Origin: Terriglobales bacterium
Lineage (GTDB): Bacteria > Acidobacteriota > Terriglobia > Terriglobales > Acidobacteriaceae
Assembly (NCBI GenBank): GCA_035624455.1
Contig: DASPRM010000156.1
Span: 1-64,000 of the forward strand
Reading direction: 5' to 3'
DNA: 64,000 nt
Below the pieces are notes generated by a model, which worked only from the letters and a program-made list of their open reading frames with translations, was not told the DNA's origin and made no database searches. The translations under genes and the position numbers were made by a program. Below, piece after piece: positions 32,724 to 42,021 of this stretch (within the stretch, counting starts at the first letter, position 1; the number at the start of each line of letters is the position of its first letter).

Positions 32724-33926
32724 TCATGCTCCTCCCAGCCATTGTCCCAATCCGCGCAGGGGGTCGACATAATCGCAGACAACTTTGGTCGCGCCCAGCA
32801 GTGGCACAGCCAGGATCAGCCCCATGGCTCCCCAGATCCATCCCCAGAACAGGAGAGCCAGGGTAACGGCCAGTGGATTCAACTGCAATCGTTGACCTAC
32901 CAGCTTGGGATAGAGCACATTCATGGTCAACAGATGCAGCCCCACGACGACAACCACCACGGTCACAGCTTCCGTCTTGTTTAGAATGCCAACGCCAGCA
33001 GCGAGCGGAGGAAGAAGAGCCAGAAACGCGCCGAGGTAAGGAACGAGGCTTACGAATCCGCTGATTACTCCCAGGAAGTAGAAGAAGGGTATGCCGAGCA
33101 CCCAGAAAAGCAGGATGCTTACGGCGGAATTGATCAGCCCGACTAACACATTGCCCATGAGAAAGCTGCGAATCATCTCTGAGATCCGACCTACTGTGCG
33201 GTACGCCACCAGCCGATGTTCCTTGGGAAACAGGCGGACGGTCGCTGTGTGCACGTGATCTTTCGAGGTGAGCATGAAATAGACAAGAAAGGGAATGAAA
33301 GTAAGAGCCAGCAGCAGGTCGCTTAGCGCACTTGCGTTCTTGGAGAAGAGCCCCACAAGTCCCGGCGCCTCCTTCACTTCGACCTGCACGGGCCGCTGCT
33401 TGTTTGAGGAAGGCTCTTCGATGATGGCGCGAGTGCCGTCGGCAATGGTTTTGGTCTGGCTGCGTAGTTTCCCGATTTCTGCACGTATCTTCCCGGAATA
33501 GCGTGGTAGCTCGGTGGCGAAATCAACCGCCCGATTGTAGAAGAAGTAGCCCAGCCCGGCGGCTAGCGTCAGCATCAGCATAACCGCGATAAGAGCTCCC
33601 GCGGCACGGGGCACTCTCAGGCGGGCGAGTCCAGCAACCATGGGCTCCAGCACAAAGGCCAGCAGGGTGGCCGTCAGGGTGGTGACCATCACCAATTTCA
33701 GCACGTAAAGCAGACCCAATACAGCAATGGCTGCCACAATAATCTGAGCAAGGGATCCAGCTTTGATCGAAGCCTGCAGCACCTCTGCTTCTTCGCTGGG
33801 AACTGGAGGAGGAGGCGTGGGCGCACCCTGTTCTAAGGTTGCCTGGGCATCAGCGGATAAGGCCAGTGCCCGGCCGAGGACCTGTTCCACTCCTGAATCT
33901 GACGGCGAATTGGATTTCAATGACAT
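32724..33926 (-). CDS. AI-2E-type transporter (TqsA/PerM family)
   Basis: A 400-aa inner-membrane protein of the AI-2E family (PF01594), whose members are described as exporters of autoinducer-2, ions or other small molecules; the substrate here is unknown. About eight membrane segments: IIVAAIAVLGLLYVLKLVM and LTATLLAFVLEPMVAGLARL lead, then GALIAVMLMLTLAAGLGYF; a central soluble part (residues about 130-210); DLLLALTFIPFLVYFML; and the C-terminal family core GFVSLVPYLGAFLALLPP and LVGQRLQLNPLAVTLALLFW. The N-terminal 50 residues are Pro/Ser-rich and cytoplasmic. Confidence 0.85.
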   Translation of the reverse strand: MSLKSNSPSDSGVEQVLGRALALSADAQATLEQGAPTPPPPVPSEEAEVLQASIKAGSLAQIIVAAIAVLGLLYVLKLVMVTTLTATLLAFVLEPMVAGLARLRVPRAAGALIAVMLMLTLAAGLGYFFYNRAVDFATELPRYSGKIRAEIGKLRSQTKTIADGTRAIIEEPSSNKQRPVQVEVKEAPGLVGLFSKNASALSDLLLALTFIPFLVYFMLTSKDHVHTATVRLFPKEHRLVAYRTVGRISEMIRSFLMGNVLVGLINSAVSILLFWVLGIPFFYFLGVISGFVSLVPYLGAFLALLPPLAAGVGILNKTEAVTVVVVVVGLHLLTMNVLYPKLVGQRLQLNPLAVTLALLFWGWIWGAMGLILAVPLLGATKVVCDYVDPLRGLGQWLGGA

Positions 33927-34161
33927 TCAGCGAAGCGCGCGAAAAAGGCTTATGTGGCAACATCAGGAAACTTGCCAGATCCTTCGACTTGGACTGGGGT
34001 GCACACTCTTAAGTTTTGTTTGGATGCGAGGCAGCAGGCAAGGTTGGCATCAGCTCCGGTCAGGAGTAGAAGGCAGGACTCCGCAGCCTCCTGAAGCGAC
34101 GGGGCCTTAAAGTTTCTTGCCCTACAAGATGATGTCCCGGGCCGTAATGCGAGGCTCGGCG

Positions 34162-34770
34162 CTAGCTTCCGTGGGGTCCGCAGGCGCACACGCCACGTCC
34201 GCTACCCAGGTATTGCACGAAGGTGCAGGCGAGCCCGAGAAACGAGAGCTCATTTTCCTGCAGCGGGGCTTGCTGAAAGTCACTTTCCGTCATTACAAGG
34301 GTTTTGCCATCGGGGCTCTGCAGGTGTGTGAGCCAGAGGCGCAAATCGGGTGTGGGAACCGGCCCTGTCTCGGCGCAATTGTCGTGGCTGTCTGATATGA
34401 CCTTGATCACGCCGTCGTTGGGCGGAGGATATCCGGTGAGAGGATTCGATGTCAGCGCAAGATTCACCGAAAGCTCAAGCATGCCATTGGCGGTGATCCT
34501 GCAGGCGCAGCACTCGATCATCTCCTGGCGAGCGTCGAAGACGTAGATGTCCGCGCAGACGGTGCCGTGGTTGGCGCTCATGGGAGTGCCTTGCTCTCCG
34601 GGATTGATGATCCGCAAGCGTTGATCCAAGCCGTACGGGTTATATCGATTGGAGTAGTAATTCAGGTGATAGACGTCGTTGGTGGTCTGCGCTGCACTCT
34701 CAGTCGGCAAATGGGAAAAGATGACAACGAGGAGCGACAGGGCCGCGAGCCGCGAATTGATCCCAGACAT
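34162..34770 (-). CDS. Secreted Cys-rich protein, family shared with 49208-49843
   Basis: A 202-aa exported protein of a family I cannot name. Signal peptide SLLVVIFSHLPTESAAQ; mature motifs shared with the paralogue at 49.2 kb: INPGEQGTPMSANHGTVCADIYVFD, in short blocks NPGEQGTP and GTVCADIYVF, then QEMIECCACRITANG, NPLTGYPPPNDGVIKVISD, PVPTPDLRLW and ELSFLGLACTFVQYLGSG ending in GVCAC. Cys occur in positions that can form disulfides (VCAD, ECCAC, NCAE, ACTF, CAC). AAGGAGG lies before the ATG at 34770. Preceded by about 620 bp of AT-rich upstream DNA carrying GGCTAA/GGCTAG hexamers. Confidence 0.75.
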   Translation of the reverse strand: MSGINSRLAALSLLVVIFSHLPTESAAQTTNDVYHLNYYSNRYNPYGLDQRLRIINPGEQGTPMSANHGTVCADIYVFDARQEMIECCACRITANGMLELSVNLALTSNPLTGYPPPNDGVIKVISDSHDNCAETGPVPTPDLRLWLTHLQSPDGKTLVMTESDFQQAPLQENELSFLGLACTFVQYLGSGRGVCACGPHGS

Positions 34771-35393
34771 ACTGGGGCCTCCTTCCAGCGTCTGGGGGGG
34801 GCGGGGACACGTCCAGTGTCTAAACCAAAGGCATTGTTTTCAACTACCTGGGATGCGTAGCTATATTGGCTAATCCTTTTAGGCTAGCCATAAAGATTAC
34901 AAATTCTGGCTAAGTAATTGGTAACAAAGGACAGGTTATTGGCAGTCAGGCTACGCAATTGGATTAATTTTTGGTTAATGAGCGGCCGCTTGCCCGGTAT
35001 TTTGTCTTTTCGCTGAGGGAAGTCGATGATGGCCAGGTCCAGTGGGAAGTGGTCGCGACGCGGGCTCGGTGAGCCAGAAATTCCGCGTCTCCAGTCTTAC
35101 TCAGCTCCGGTGGCGGGAGCGAATTCCTTTTCGGGGATTTGTCTGGCCACCGCATTGCAGAGGTCGATCACAACATAATTACGATCCACCTTCTGTAGCG
35201 TGTTCCTTCTTAGGTCAGCCAAGTTCTGTGGAAGCTGATCATCTAAGAATCGAGCGTGTCCAAGACGTTGTTAATTGTCCACGTGCGTTTCGCCTCGCCC
35301 TCTCGCGAGACGACATAGTCGCACGTCTTAGACGCGCATCCTTAGAAACTGCCGCTCTCAGCCTCAGCTTGCGAGCCTGAGCGAATTATTCTA
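34771..35393. other. Upstream region with GGCTAA hexamers and possible gene remnant
   Basis: The part near 34770 is unusually AT-rich and carries GGCTAA at 34868-34873, GGCTAG at 34882-34887 and GGCTAA at 34908-34913. On the minus strand two short open segments in different frames (35100-35270 and 35246-35341) look weakly protein-like, e.g. RRNTLQKVDRNYVVIDLC and REGEAKRTWTINNVLDTL; they could be a frameshifted remnant. No intact gene is evident. Confidence 0.3.
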
Positions 35394-35418
35394 AAATAAT
35401 ACTGATTTGGTACTATTT
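35394..35418. promoter_or_regulatory. Inverted-repeat operator upstream of the SUF operon
   Basis: AAATAATAC (35394-35402), 7-base spacer TGATTTG, GTACTATTT (35410-35418): arms match in 8 of 9 positions. It lies 45 bp before the Rrf2-family start and is a good candidate for Rrf2 binding (Fe-S-dependent repression of its own operon). Confidence 0.6.
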
Positions 35419-35462
35419 AAGGAACGGTCTGTTGGGAGGCCGAACGGGCGGTAGCAGCAGGA

Positions 35463-35945
35463 ATGGTAAAACTCAGCAAATTAACGGATTACGGCTTGCT
35501 GCTGATGAGCTGCTTCGCACGCGGCGAGAGGCAGAAGCTGCACACCGCCCGAGATCTGGCCGCCGAGTCGAATCTGCCTCTTCCGACCGTAAGCAAGCTG
35601 CTGAAGGAATTGCTGCAGAGCGGGCTGCTGGTCTCGCACCGCGGAATCAAGGGCGGATACAGCCTGGCCAAGGCTGCGCACCAGATTTCGCTGGCAGAAA
35701 TCATTGCTGCTCTTGAGGGGCCGGTAGCGCTTACCGAATGCAGTTCCGATGTTTCCGGAGTATGCGACCTGGAAGCGTGCTGCACGATCAAACGAAATCA
35801 GCAGGTGATCAGCCGGGCGGTGCGGGGAGTTTTGGAAAAACTGACGCTTTCCGACTTGACCCAACCCTTGCAGCTGACGGCCATCAAGGGGGTAGAGGGG
35901 AATCTGATCCCGACTGTGGGACTGGTGTCCAGGAGAACGCAATGA
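35463..35945 (+). CDS. Rrf2-family Fe-S regulator of the SUF operon
   Basis: A 160-aa winged-helix regulator of the Rrf2 (IscR/SufR-like) type, resembling TIGR02944 SUF regulators. N-terminal [16 protein letters not shown] and helix-turn-helix [18 protein letters not shown], wing [10 protein letters not shown]; the C-terminal [16 protein letters not shown] holds the Cys that should bind a [2Fe-2S] or [4Fe-4S] cluster. Such proteins sense cluster supply and repress suf genes when it is sufficient. Its stop overlaps the sufB ATG by four bases (ATGA), so it is the first gene of the operon and translationally coupled. Confidence 0.9.
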   Translation: MVKLSKLTDYGLLLMSCFARGERQKLHTARDLAAESNLPLPTVSKLLKELLQSGLLVSHRGIKGGYSLAKAAHQISLAEIIAALEGPVALTECSSDVSGVCDLEACCTIKRNQQVISRAVRGVLEKLTLSDLTQPLQLTAIKGVEGNLIPTVGLVSRRTQ

Positions 35946-37399
35946 GCACTAACATGAATACGATCCGCGAATTGGCGGAACGTGAGTACAAGTGGGGATT
36001 CATAACCGATATTGAAGAAGAGAGAGTTCCCAAAGGACTCAACGAAGAAATCATCCGGCTGATTTCCGCCAAGAAGAACGAGCCTGAGTTCATGCTCGAG
36101 TGGAGGTTGAAGGCGTATCGGCACTGGGCATCGCTGGAGCAAGCGCAGGCCGAGCCGAAGTGGGCGAACGTGAAGTTCGGACCGATCGATTATCAGGACA
36201 TCGTTTATTACTCCGCACCCAAGAAGAAGCCGAGCCTGCAGAGCCTGGACGAGGTCGATCCTGAGATACTGCGGACGTATGACCGGCTGGGAATTCCTTT
36301 GGCGGAGCAGCAGAAACTGGCGGGCGTGGCGGTGGATGCGGTGTTTGACAGCGTCTCGGTTGCGACCACGTTCAAGGAAAAGCTGGCGGAGAAGGGCGTG
36401 ATCTTCTGCTCGTTCAGCGAAGCGGTGCGGAACCATCCCGAGCTGGTGAAGAAATACCTGGGTTCAGTGGTGCCGTATACCGACAACTTCTTCGCCTCCC
36501 TGAACTCTGCAGTGTTCAGCGATGGATCTTTTGTTTATGTGCCGAAGGGCGTGCGCTGCCCGATGGAGCTCTCAACTTATTTCCGCATTAACGCGGCGGA
36601 AACCGGGCAGTTCGAGCGCACGCTGATCATCGCCGACGAAGGCGCTTACGTGAGCTATCTCGAAGGATGCACCGCGCCGATCCGCGATGAGAATCAGCTG
36701 CACGCGGCAGTGGTAGAGCTGGTCGCGCTCGATAATGCGACGATCAAGTACTCGACGGTGCAGAACTGGTATCCCGGGGATAAGGAAGGCCGCGGCGGGA
36801 TCTACAACTTTGTCACCAAGCGTGGCAAGTGCCTGGGCCGGAATTCCAAAATTTCCTGGACGCAGGTGGAGACCGGCTCGGCTATCACCTGGAAATATCC
36901 CAGCTGCATTCTGATGGGTGACAACTCGGTGGGCGAGTTCTACTCGGTGGCGCTGACCAACAACTACCAGCAGGCCGACACCGGCACGAAGATGATCCAC
37001 ATGGGCAAGAACACCAGCAGCACGGTGGTGTCCAAGGGCATCTCCGCCGGACATGGCCAGAACACCTACCGCGGTCTGGTGAAGATTCAGAAGGGCGCAA
37101 CCGGAGCCCGTAACTACACGCAATGCGACTCGCTGCTGATCGGCGATAAGTGCGGCGCGCACACCTTCCCCTACATCGAGGTGAAGAATGCCAGCGCCCG
37201 CATGGAACATGAAGCGTCGACCTCGAAGATCGGCGAAGACCAGATCTTTTATTTGCGGCAGCGCGGTCTGAGCAGCGAAGAAGCGGTATCGATGATCATC
37301 AACGGATTCTGCCGGCAAGTATTTCGCGAGTTGCCCATGGAGTTTGCCGTGGAAGCTCAGAAATTGCTGAGCATCAGCCTGGAAGGAAGTGTGGGATAA
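35942..37399 (+). CDS. sufB: Fe-S cluster assembly scaffold protein SufB
   Basis: A 485-aa SufB, part of the SufBCD scaffold on which Fe-S clusters are built. It has the family stretches [76 protein letters not shown] and FIEV-like [18 protein letters not shown], plus Cys in CTAP and [11 protein letters not shown]. The start at 35942 overlaps the Rrf2 stop. Closely followed by sufC (11 bp). An intact gene, full length for the family. Confidence 0.97.
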   Translation: MSTNMNTIRELAEREYKWGFITDIEEERVPKGLNEEIIRLISAKKNEPEFMLEWRLKAYRHWASLEQAQAEPKWANVKFGPIDYQDIVYYSAPKKKPSLQSLDEVDPEILRTYDRLGIPLAEQQKLAGVAVDAVFDSVSVATTFKEKLAEKGVIFCSFSEAVRNHPELVKKYLGSVVPYTDNFFASLNSAVFSDGSFVYVPKGVRCPMELSTYFRINAAETGQFERTLIIADEGAYVSYLEGCTAPIRDENQLHAAVVELVALDNATIKYSTVQNWYPGDKEGRGGIYNFVTKRGKCLGRNSKISWTQVETGSAITWKYPSCILMGDNSVGEFYSVALTNNYQQADTGTKMIHMGKNTSSTVVSKGISAGHGQNTYRGLVKIQKGATGARNYTQCDSLLIGDKCGAHTFPYIEVKNASARMEHEASTSKIGEDQIFYLRQRGLSSEEAVSMIINGFCRQVFRELPMEFAVEAQKLLSISLEGSVG

Positions 37400-37410
37400 C
37401 GAGAACGAAT

Positions 37411-38175
37411 ATGAGCATATTGGAAATCAAGAATCTGCACGCGCGGGTCGAGAATCACGAAATACTGAAAGGAGTGGACCTGACGGTCAACGCCGGCGAG
37501 GTGCACTCGATCATGGGACCGAATGGCTCGGGCAAGAGCACGCTGGCGCAGGTGCTGTCGCGCCGCGAGACATTCGAGATCACCGAAGGTGAAGTGCTGT
37601 TTAACGGCAAGGATTTGCTGGGAATGAAGCCGGAAGAAGCTGCCTGCGAAGGACTGTTCATGGCGTTTCAGTATCCGGTGGAGATTCCGGGAATCAGCAA
37701 CGCATATTTTTTGCGCGCTGCGCTGAATGCTGTCCGGAAGCACCGCGGTGAGGAGGAGTTGGACGCGATCGATTTTCTTCCCCTTCTGAAGGAGAAGATG
37801 CGCTTGTTGGAGATGGATGAGCGTTTCCTGAACCGGGCCGTCAACGAAGGCTTTTCGGGAGGCGAGAAAAAGCGCAACGAGATTGTGCAGATGGCGGTGC
37901 TGGAGCCGAAGCTGGCGATCCTGGATGAAACCGATTCCGGGCTCGACATTGATGCTCTGAAAATCGTTGCCAAGGGCGTGAATGCGATGCGCAGCCCGGA
38001 TCGCGCCATTGTGCTGGTGACGCACTATCAGCGGTTGCTGGATTACATCGTTCCGGACTACGTACACGTGCTGGTGGATGGCCGGTTCGTGAAATCGGGA
38101 GGGCCGGAACTGGCGTTGGAGTTGGAAGAGAAAGGTTATGGCTGGACGGAGCCTACTGCTGCGGCCGCGCGATAG
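37411..38175 (+). CDS. sufC: Fe-S assembly ATPase SufC
   Basis: A 254-aa ABC-type ATPase that drives the SufBD scaffold. Walker A MGPNGSGKST, Q-loop MAFQYP, the ABC signature FSGGEKKRNE and Walker B LAILDETDSGLDID are all present, as is the H-loop THYQRLL. It lies 11 bp after sufB and 61 bp before sufD. Confidence 0.97.
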   Translation: MSILEIKNLHARVENHEILKGVDLTVNAGEVHSIMGPNGSGKSTLAQVLSRRETFEITEGEVLFNGKDLLGMKPEEAACEGLFMAFQYPVEIPGISNAYFLRAALNAVRKHRGEEELDAIDFLPLLKEKMRLLEMDERFLNRAVNEGFSGGEKKRNEIVQMAVLEPKLAILDETDSGLDIDALKIVAKGVNAMRSPDRAIVLVTHYQRLLDYIVPDYVHVLVDGRFVKSGGPELALELEEKGYGWTEPTAAAAR

Positions 38176-38236
38176 GTGTTGTTTCGCGCCCAGGGGGTAG
38201 CGTCGGGAGAGAAGGAACAAGGATCAAGGTAAAAAG

Positions 38237-39628
38237 ATGGCAATCGCTTCATCACAACAGATTCGCCCCCAGTTGGAGGCGTTCAGCGAATTTGATTCGC
38301 GTAATCAGCGACAACCTGCATGGCTGCGTGAATTGCGCGCCCGCGGGTTCGAACGTTTCTGTCAAACTGGTTTTCCTACCACCAAAGATGAGGACTGGCG
38401 TTTTACCAACGTAAGTTCGATTGCACAAACCCCATTCGCGCTAGCGAGTGATCCAGAAAAGTCTTTTCCTGTGGAGTCGACCACTCCTTGGCGGATTCCG
38501 GGAGCAGCCTGCCAGTTGGTGTTCGTCAACGGCCGATTTACTCCGGTCTTGTCGGATTTCGGAAAATTGCCCAAAGGAGTGAAGGTCAGCAGCCTGGCGC
38601 AGGCGATTGCGGAAGACGGCGCCGAGATCCAGAAACACCTGGGCCGTTATTTGAATATCGAACGCGACGCATTCTGTGCCCTGAACACGGCCTTTATAGA
38701 AGATGGCGCCTACATCCATCTGCCGCGCAGAACGATACTGGATGCTCCGATCTACCTGCTGTTTATCTCGGTTGCAGGCGATGTTCCGCAGATGTCGCAT
38801 CCGCGCAACCTGATTATCGCAGAAGACGAAACCGAAGCCAGCGTAGTCGAGGATTACGTTTCGCTGGGTAGCGGCGTCTTCTTCTCGAATGTGGTCACCG
38901 AACTCGTTGCGGGCGAAGGAGCGATCATCTCTCACCACTTGATCGAGCGCGAGGACAAGCAGGCGATCAACGTCTCCACGTTGCGGATGCAGCAGGCGCG
39001 AAGTGCGAATGTGAGCTCGCACTCGGTGCTTCTCGGCGGCGGCCTGGTGCGCAACAACGTGCATCCGGTGCTGGCCGGAGAGGGTGGTGAATGCCTGATC
39101 AACGGCTTGTTCATCGGCAGCGGCACGCAGCACATAGACAACTACATGCTGGTGGAGCACGCCAGCCCTCACTGCAGCAGCCGTCAGTTTTATAACGGCA
39201 TTCTCGACGGACACGCGCACGGCGTCTTCCATGGGCGCATCATCGTTCACAAGGATGCGCAGAAGACTGATGCCAAGCAGACCAACCGCAACCTGCTGCT
39301 CTCTGACGATGCGCAGATCGATACCAAGCCGCAGCTGGAGATCTATGCCGACGACGTGAAGTGCACGCACGGCGCGACCATCGGCCAGGTCGAGGAAAAT
39401 GCGTTGTTTTACATCCGCTCGCGCGGAGTGGACGAAGTCACGGCTCGCAAGTTGCTGTTGCTTGCATTCGCGAACGAGTGCCTGGATCGCATGAGGAGTG
39501 TCCCGGTGCGTGAGTATTTGGAAGGCCTGGTGCATGGTTGGTTATCAGAGACCTCCGGCTCGGACGGTTCGCGACCGCGAATTACGACCGCCGGGGAGCG
39601 CGAGAGGCGATGGGAGGAGATTGGATGA
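38237..39628 (+). CDS. sufD: Fe-S assembly scaffold protein SufD
   Basis: A 463-aa SufD, partner of SufB. N-terminal FPTTKDEDWRFTNVSS, middle YIHLPRRTILDAPIYLLFI, and C-terminal HGVFHGRIIVHKDAQKTDA, NLLLSDDAQIDTKPQLEI and HGATIGQVEENALFYIRSRGV, the SufBD core motifs with the conserved His. The stop TGA overlaps the sufS ATG (ATGA), so the two are coupled. Confidence 0.95.
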   Translation: MAIASSQQIRPQLEAFSEFDSRNQRQPAWLRELRARGFERFCQTGFPTTKDEDWRFTNVSSIAQTPFALASDPEKSFPVESTTPWRIPGAACQLVFVNGRFTPVLSDFGKLPKGVKVSSLAQAIAEDGAEIQKHLGRYLNIERDAFCALNTAFIEDGAYIHLPRRTILDAPIYLLFISVAGDVPQMSHPRNLIIAEDETEASVVEDYVSLGSGVFFSNVVTELVAGEGAIISHHLIEREDKQAINVSTLRMQQARSANVSSHSVLLGGGLVRNNVHPVLAGEGGECLINGLFIGSGTQHIDNYMLVEHASPHCSSRQFYNGILDGHAHGVFHGRIIVHKDAQKTDAKQTNRNLLLSDDAQIDTKPQLEIYADDVKCTHGATIGQVEENALFYIRSRGVDEVTARKLLLLAFANECLDRMRSVPVREYLEGLVHGWLSETSGSDGSRPRITTAGERERRWEEIG

Positions 39629-40893
39629 CAACCGCCGCAAACACGATTCGCTGGCCCCAGCCGCAAGTACACGCTGGTTTCGACGTGTACAGGTTACGAA
39701 CGGAATTTCCGATCCTGGGGCGGCCGATTCAGGGCAAGCCACTCGTGTATCTCGATAACGCTGCTACTACACAGAAGCCACAAGTCGTGATTGACGCTCT
39801 GGTGCGTTACTACACGGAGGAGAATGCGAACATTCATCGTGGAGTGCACACGCTGTCCGAGGTGGCAACCGAGAGCTATGAACGCGCGCGTGGCATCGTG
39901 CAACGCTTCCTGAACGCCGCTGATCCCAGTGAAATCGTATTTGTGCGCGGAGCCACGGAAGGGATCAACCTGGTGGCGCAGACGTGGGGACGAACCAACA
40001 TCGGCCCCGGGGACGAGATTGTTATCTCGGCCATGGAGCATCACTCCAACATCGTTCCCTGGCAGATGCTCTGCGAACAGAAGGGGGCGCGGCTGCGGGT
40101 TGCGCCGATCAATGACGCCGGCGAGTTGCTGTTGGACGAATTTGAAAAGCTGCTTGGGCCCAAGACGAAGCTGGTCGCTATGGTGCACATCTCCAACGCG
40201 CTGGGCACGGTGAATCCGGTGCGCAAGATCGTAGAGATGGCGCACCGCTGGAATGCTCGCGTATTGCTGGACGGTGCACAGGCTGCGCCGCACACGGTCG
40301 TGGATATGCAGGATCTGGATTGTGATTTCTACGTCTTCTCTGGTCACAAAGTGTACGGGCCGACAGGCGTCGGCGTGTTGTACGGGAAGCTCGCGTTGCT
40401 GGAGGCGATGCCGCCTTACCAGGGTGGCGGCGACATGATCAGCTCGGTGACCTTCGAGAAGACGACCTACAACCGGGTGCCGCACAAATTCGAAGCCGGC
40501 ACGCCACATGTCTCGGGCGCGATCGGACTCGGTGCGGCGCTGGAATTTGTGAACGGGATCGGATTGGAGCCGATTTCCCGGCACGAACAAGAGGTGCTGG
40601 CTTACGGCACGGAGCGGCTGCTGGAAATTCCTGGAGTGCGGTTGATTGGTACAGCCAAGGAGAAAGCGGGGGTACTGTCTTTTGTGCTCGAGAGCATCCA
40701 CCCGCATGATGTCGGCACTGTGCTCAATCAACAGGGCATCGCGATTCGCACCGGTCATCACTGTGCGCAGCCGCTGATGCAGCGGTTCGGAGTGCCCGCC
40801 ACGGCGCGCGCGTCGCTCGCCCTTTACAACACTGTCGAGGACATAGACGCGCTCGCGGCGGGACTGCACAAGGTGAAGGAGGTTCTTGGCTGA
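39625..40893 (+). CDS. sufS: Cysteine desulfurase SufS
   Basis: A 422-aa PLP-dependent cysteine desulfurase that supplies sulfur as persulfide. The PLP lysine is about Lys242 in SGHKVYGPTG and the catalytic cysteine about Cys380 in RTGHHCAQP, the two signature sites; NIHRGVHTLSE and HHSNIVPWQ also match. The start at 39625 overlaps sufD; the stop overlaps sufU by one base. Confidence 0.97.
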   Translation: MTTAANTIRWPQPQVHAGFDVYRLRTEFPILGRPIQGKPLVYLDNAATTQKPQVVIDALVRYYTEENANIHRGVHTLSEVATESYERARGIVQRFLNAADPSEIVFVRGATEGINLVAQTWGRTNIGPGDEIVISAMEHHSNIVPWQMLCEQKGARLRVAPINDAGELLLDEFEKLLGPKTKLVAMVHISNALGTVNPVRKIVEMAHRWNARVLLDGAQAAPHTVVDMQDLDCDFYVFSGHKVYGPTGVGVLYGKLALLEAMPPYQGGGDMISSVTFEKTTYNRVPHKFEAGTPHVSGAIGLGAALEFVNGIGLEPISRHEQEVLAYGTERLLEIPGVRLIGTAKEKAGVLSFVLESIHPHDVGTVLNQQGIAIRTGHHCAQPLMQRFGVPATARASLALYNTVEDIDALAAGLHKVKEVLG

Positions 40894-41339
40894 TGCCGGA
40901 GCTGCAGGATCTCTATCAGGAAGTCATCCTGGAACACAGCAAGCATCCGCGTAACTATCGGACGCTGGAATCTGCCAACCGCATGGCCGAGGGATTCAAC
41001 CCGCTGTGTGGCGATCACTTCTCGGTCTATCTCGACGTGGAAGGCGATCAGATCCGCGATATTACGTTCCAGGGCTCGGGCTGCGCGATTTCGAAAGCTT
41101 CCGCCTCGATGATGACGCAGGCGCTGAAAGGCAAGCGCACCGAAGAGGCGGAGAAATTGTTTGAGAAGTTTCATCGCGTGGTAACGGGAAAGAATGGGTT
41201 TGAGGTGGCTGACTTGGGCAAGCTGGCGGCTTTCGCTGGAGTATCGGAATTTCCTGTCCGCGTGAAATGCGCCACCCTGGCGTGGCATGCGTTGCGCGCC
41301 GCCTTGCGGGGAGAGCAGCACGCCGTCTCCACCGAGTAG
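40893..41339 (+). CDS. sufU: SufU-type sulfur relay/scaffold protein
   Basis: A 148-aa IscU-like SufU, the partner of SufS that accepts persulfide (zinc-dependent in Gram-positives). Cys and Asp motifs: NPLCGDHFSV, GSGCAISKASASM, VKCATLAWHAL. It begins at the ATG overlapping the sufS stop (TGATG). The use of SufU rather than SufE matches an Acidobacteriota/Firmicutes-type SUF layout. Confidence 0.93.
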   Translation: MPELQDLYQEVILEHSKHPRNYRTLESANRMAEGFNPLCGDHFSVYLDVEGDQIRDITFQGSGCAISKASASMMTQALKGKRTEEAEKLFEKFHRVVTGKNGFEVADLGKLAAFAGVSEFPVRVKCATLAWHALRAALRGEQHAVSTE

Positions 41340-41351
41340 TTCAGGGGGACA

Positions 41352-41924
41352 ATGTCGAGCGACACGGTTGTGCTAAGTCGAGCCTGCGCGGCGGTGCCGA
41401 TTCCGCTGGGTGGCATGGAAGTGCTGCCTGCAGGAAGCCGTGTGCGAATCATGCAGTCGCTCGGTGGGAGCTACACCGTAGTCACCGAGCGGGGCTTCAT
41501 GATGCGCATCGATGCGAAAGATGCCGACGCCTTGGGACTTTCGCCAGAGGCACAGCCAATCGACGCGACTCCCGCGCAATTCAGTGAGAAACTGGTGTGG
41601 GATCAGCTAAAAACCGTTTTTGATCCCGAAATTCCAGTTAATGTGGTTGACCTGGGACTTATCTATTCCTGCCAGATCACGGCGATCGAAGGCGGTCACA
41701 AGATCGATATCAATATGTCGATGACTGCAGCCGGTTGCGGCATGGGAGACGTATTGAAGGCTGATATTGAACGCAAGCTGTCGCAACTTCCGGAGGTGAA
41801 GGAAGTCCACGCGACGGTTGTGTTCGATCCGCCGTGGCATCCCGGTCTGATGTCAGAGGCAGCGCGATTGCAACTCGGGATTGATTTGGACACAGACTCA
41901 TCCCTTCCCATGTATCGCCCCTAA
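41352..41924 (+). CDS. sufT: SufT-type DUF59 protein
   Basis: A 190-aa protein of the SufT/TIGR03406 type, which contains a MIP18/DUF59 domain and aids Fe-S maturation. Residues about 70-175 form the DUF59 core (VFDPEIPVNVVDLGLIYSC, INMSMTAAGCGMGDVLKADI, VVFDPPWHPGLMSE) with the conserved Cys-containing AAGCGMG. It ends the SUF run, 12 bp after sufU. Confidence 0.9.
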   Translation: MSSDTVVLSRACAAVPIPLGGMEVLPAGSRVRIMQSLGGSYTVVTERGFMMRIDAKDADALGLSPEAQPIDATPAQFSEKLVWDQLKTVFDPEIPVNVVDLGLIYSCQITAIEGGHKIDINMSMTAAGCGMGDVLKADIERKLSQLPEVKEVHATVVFDPPWHPGLMSEAARLQLGIDLDTDSSLPMYRP

Positions 41925-42021
41925 TTCAGGGCGGCAACATTTTCCATGTCGCAATACTCGCCCTTTACAATTCCGCAGGTCAGCAATAGCTCGCCAGTTA
42001 CTGGATGCCGCCAGGAGCCAA

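Noticed and set aside
35042-35380. Plus-strand frame of 112 aa before the SUF operon
   Set aside because: No ribosome site and no recognised domain; equally plausible coding on the other strand.
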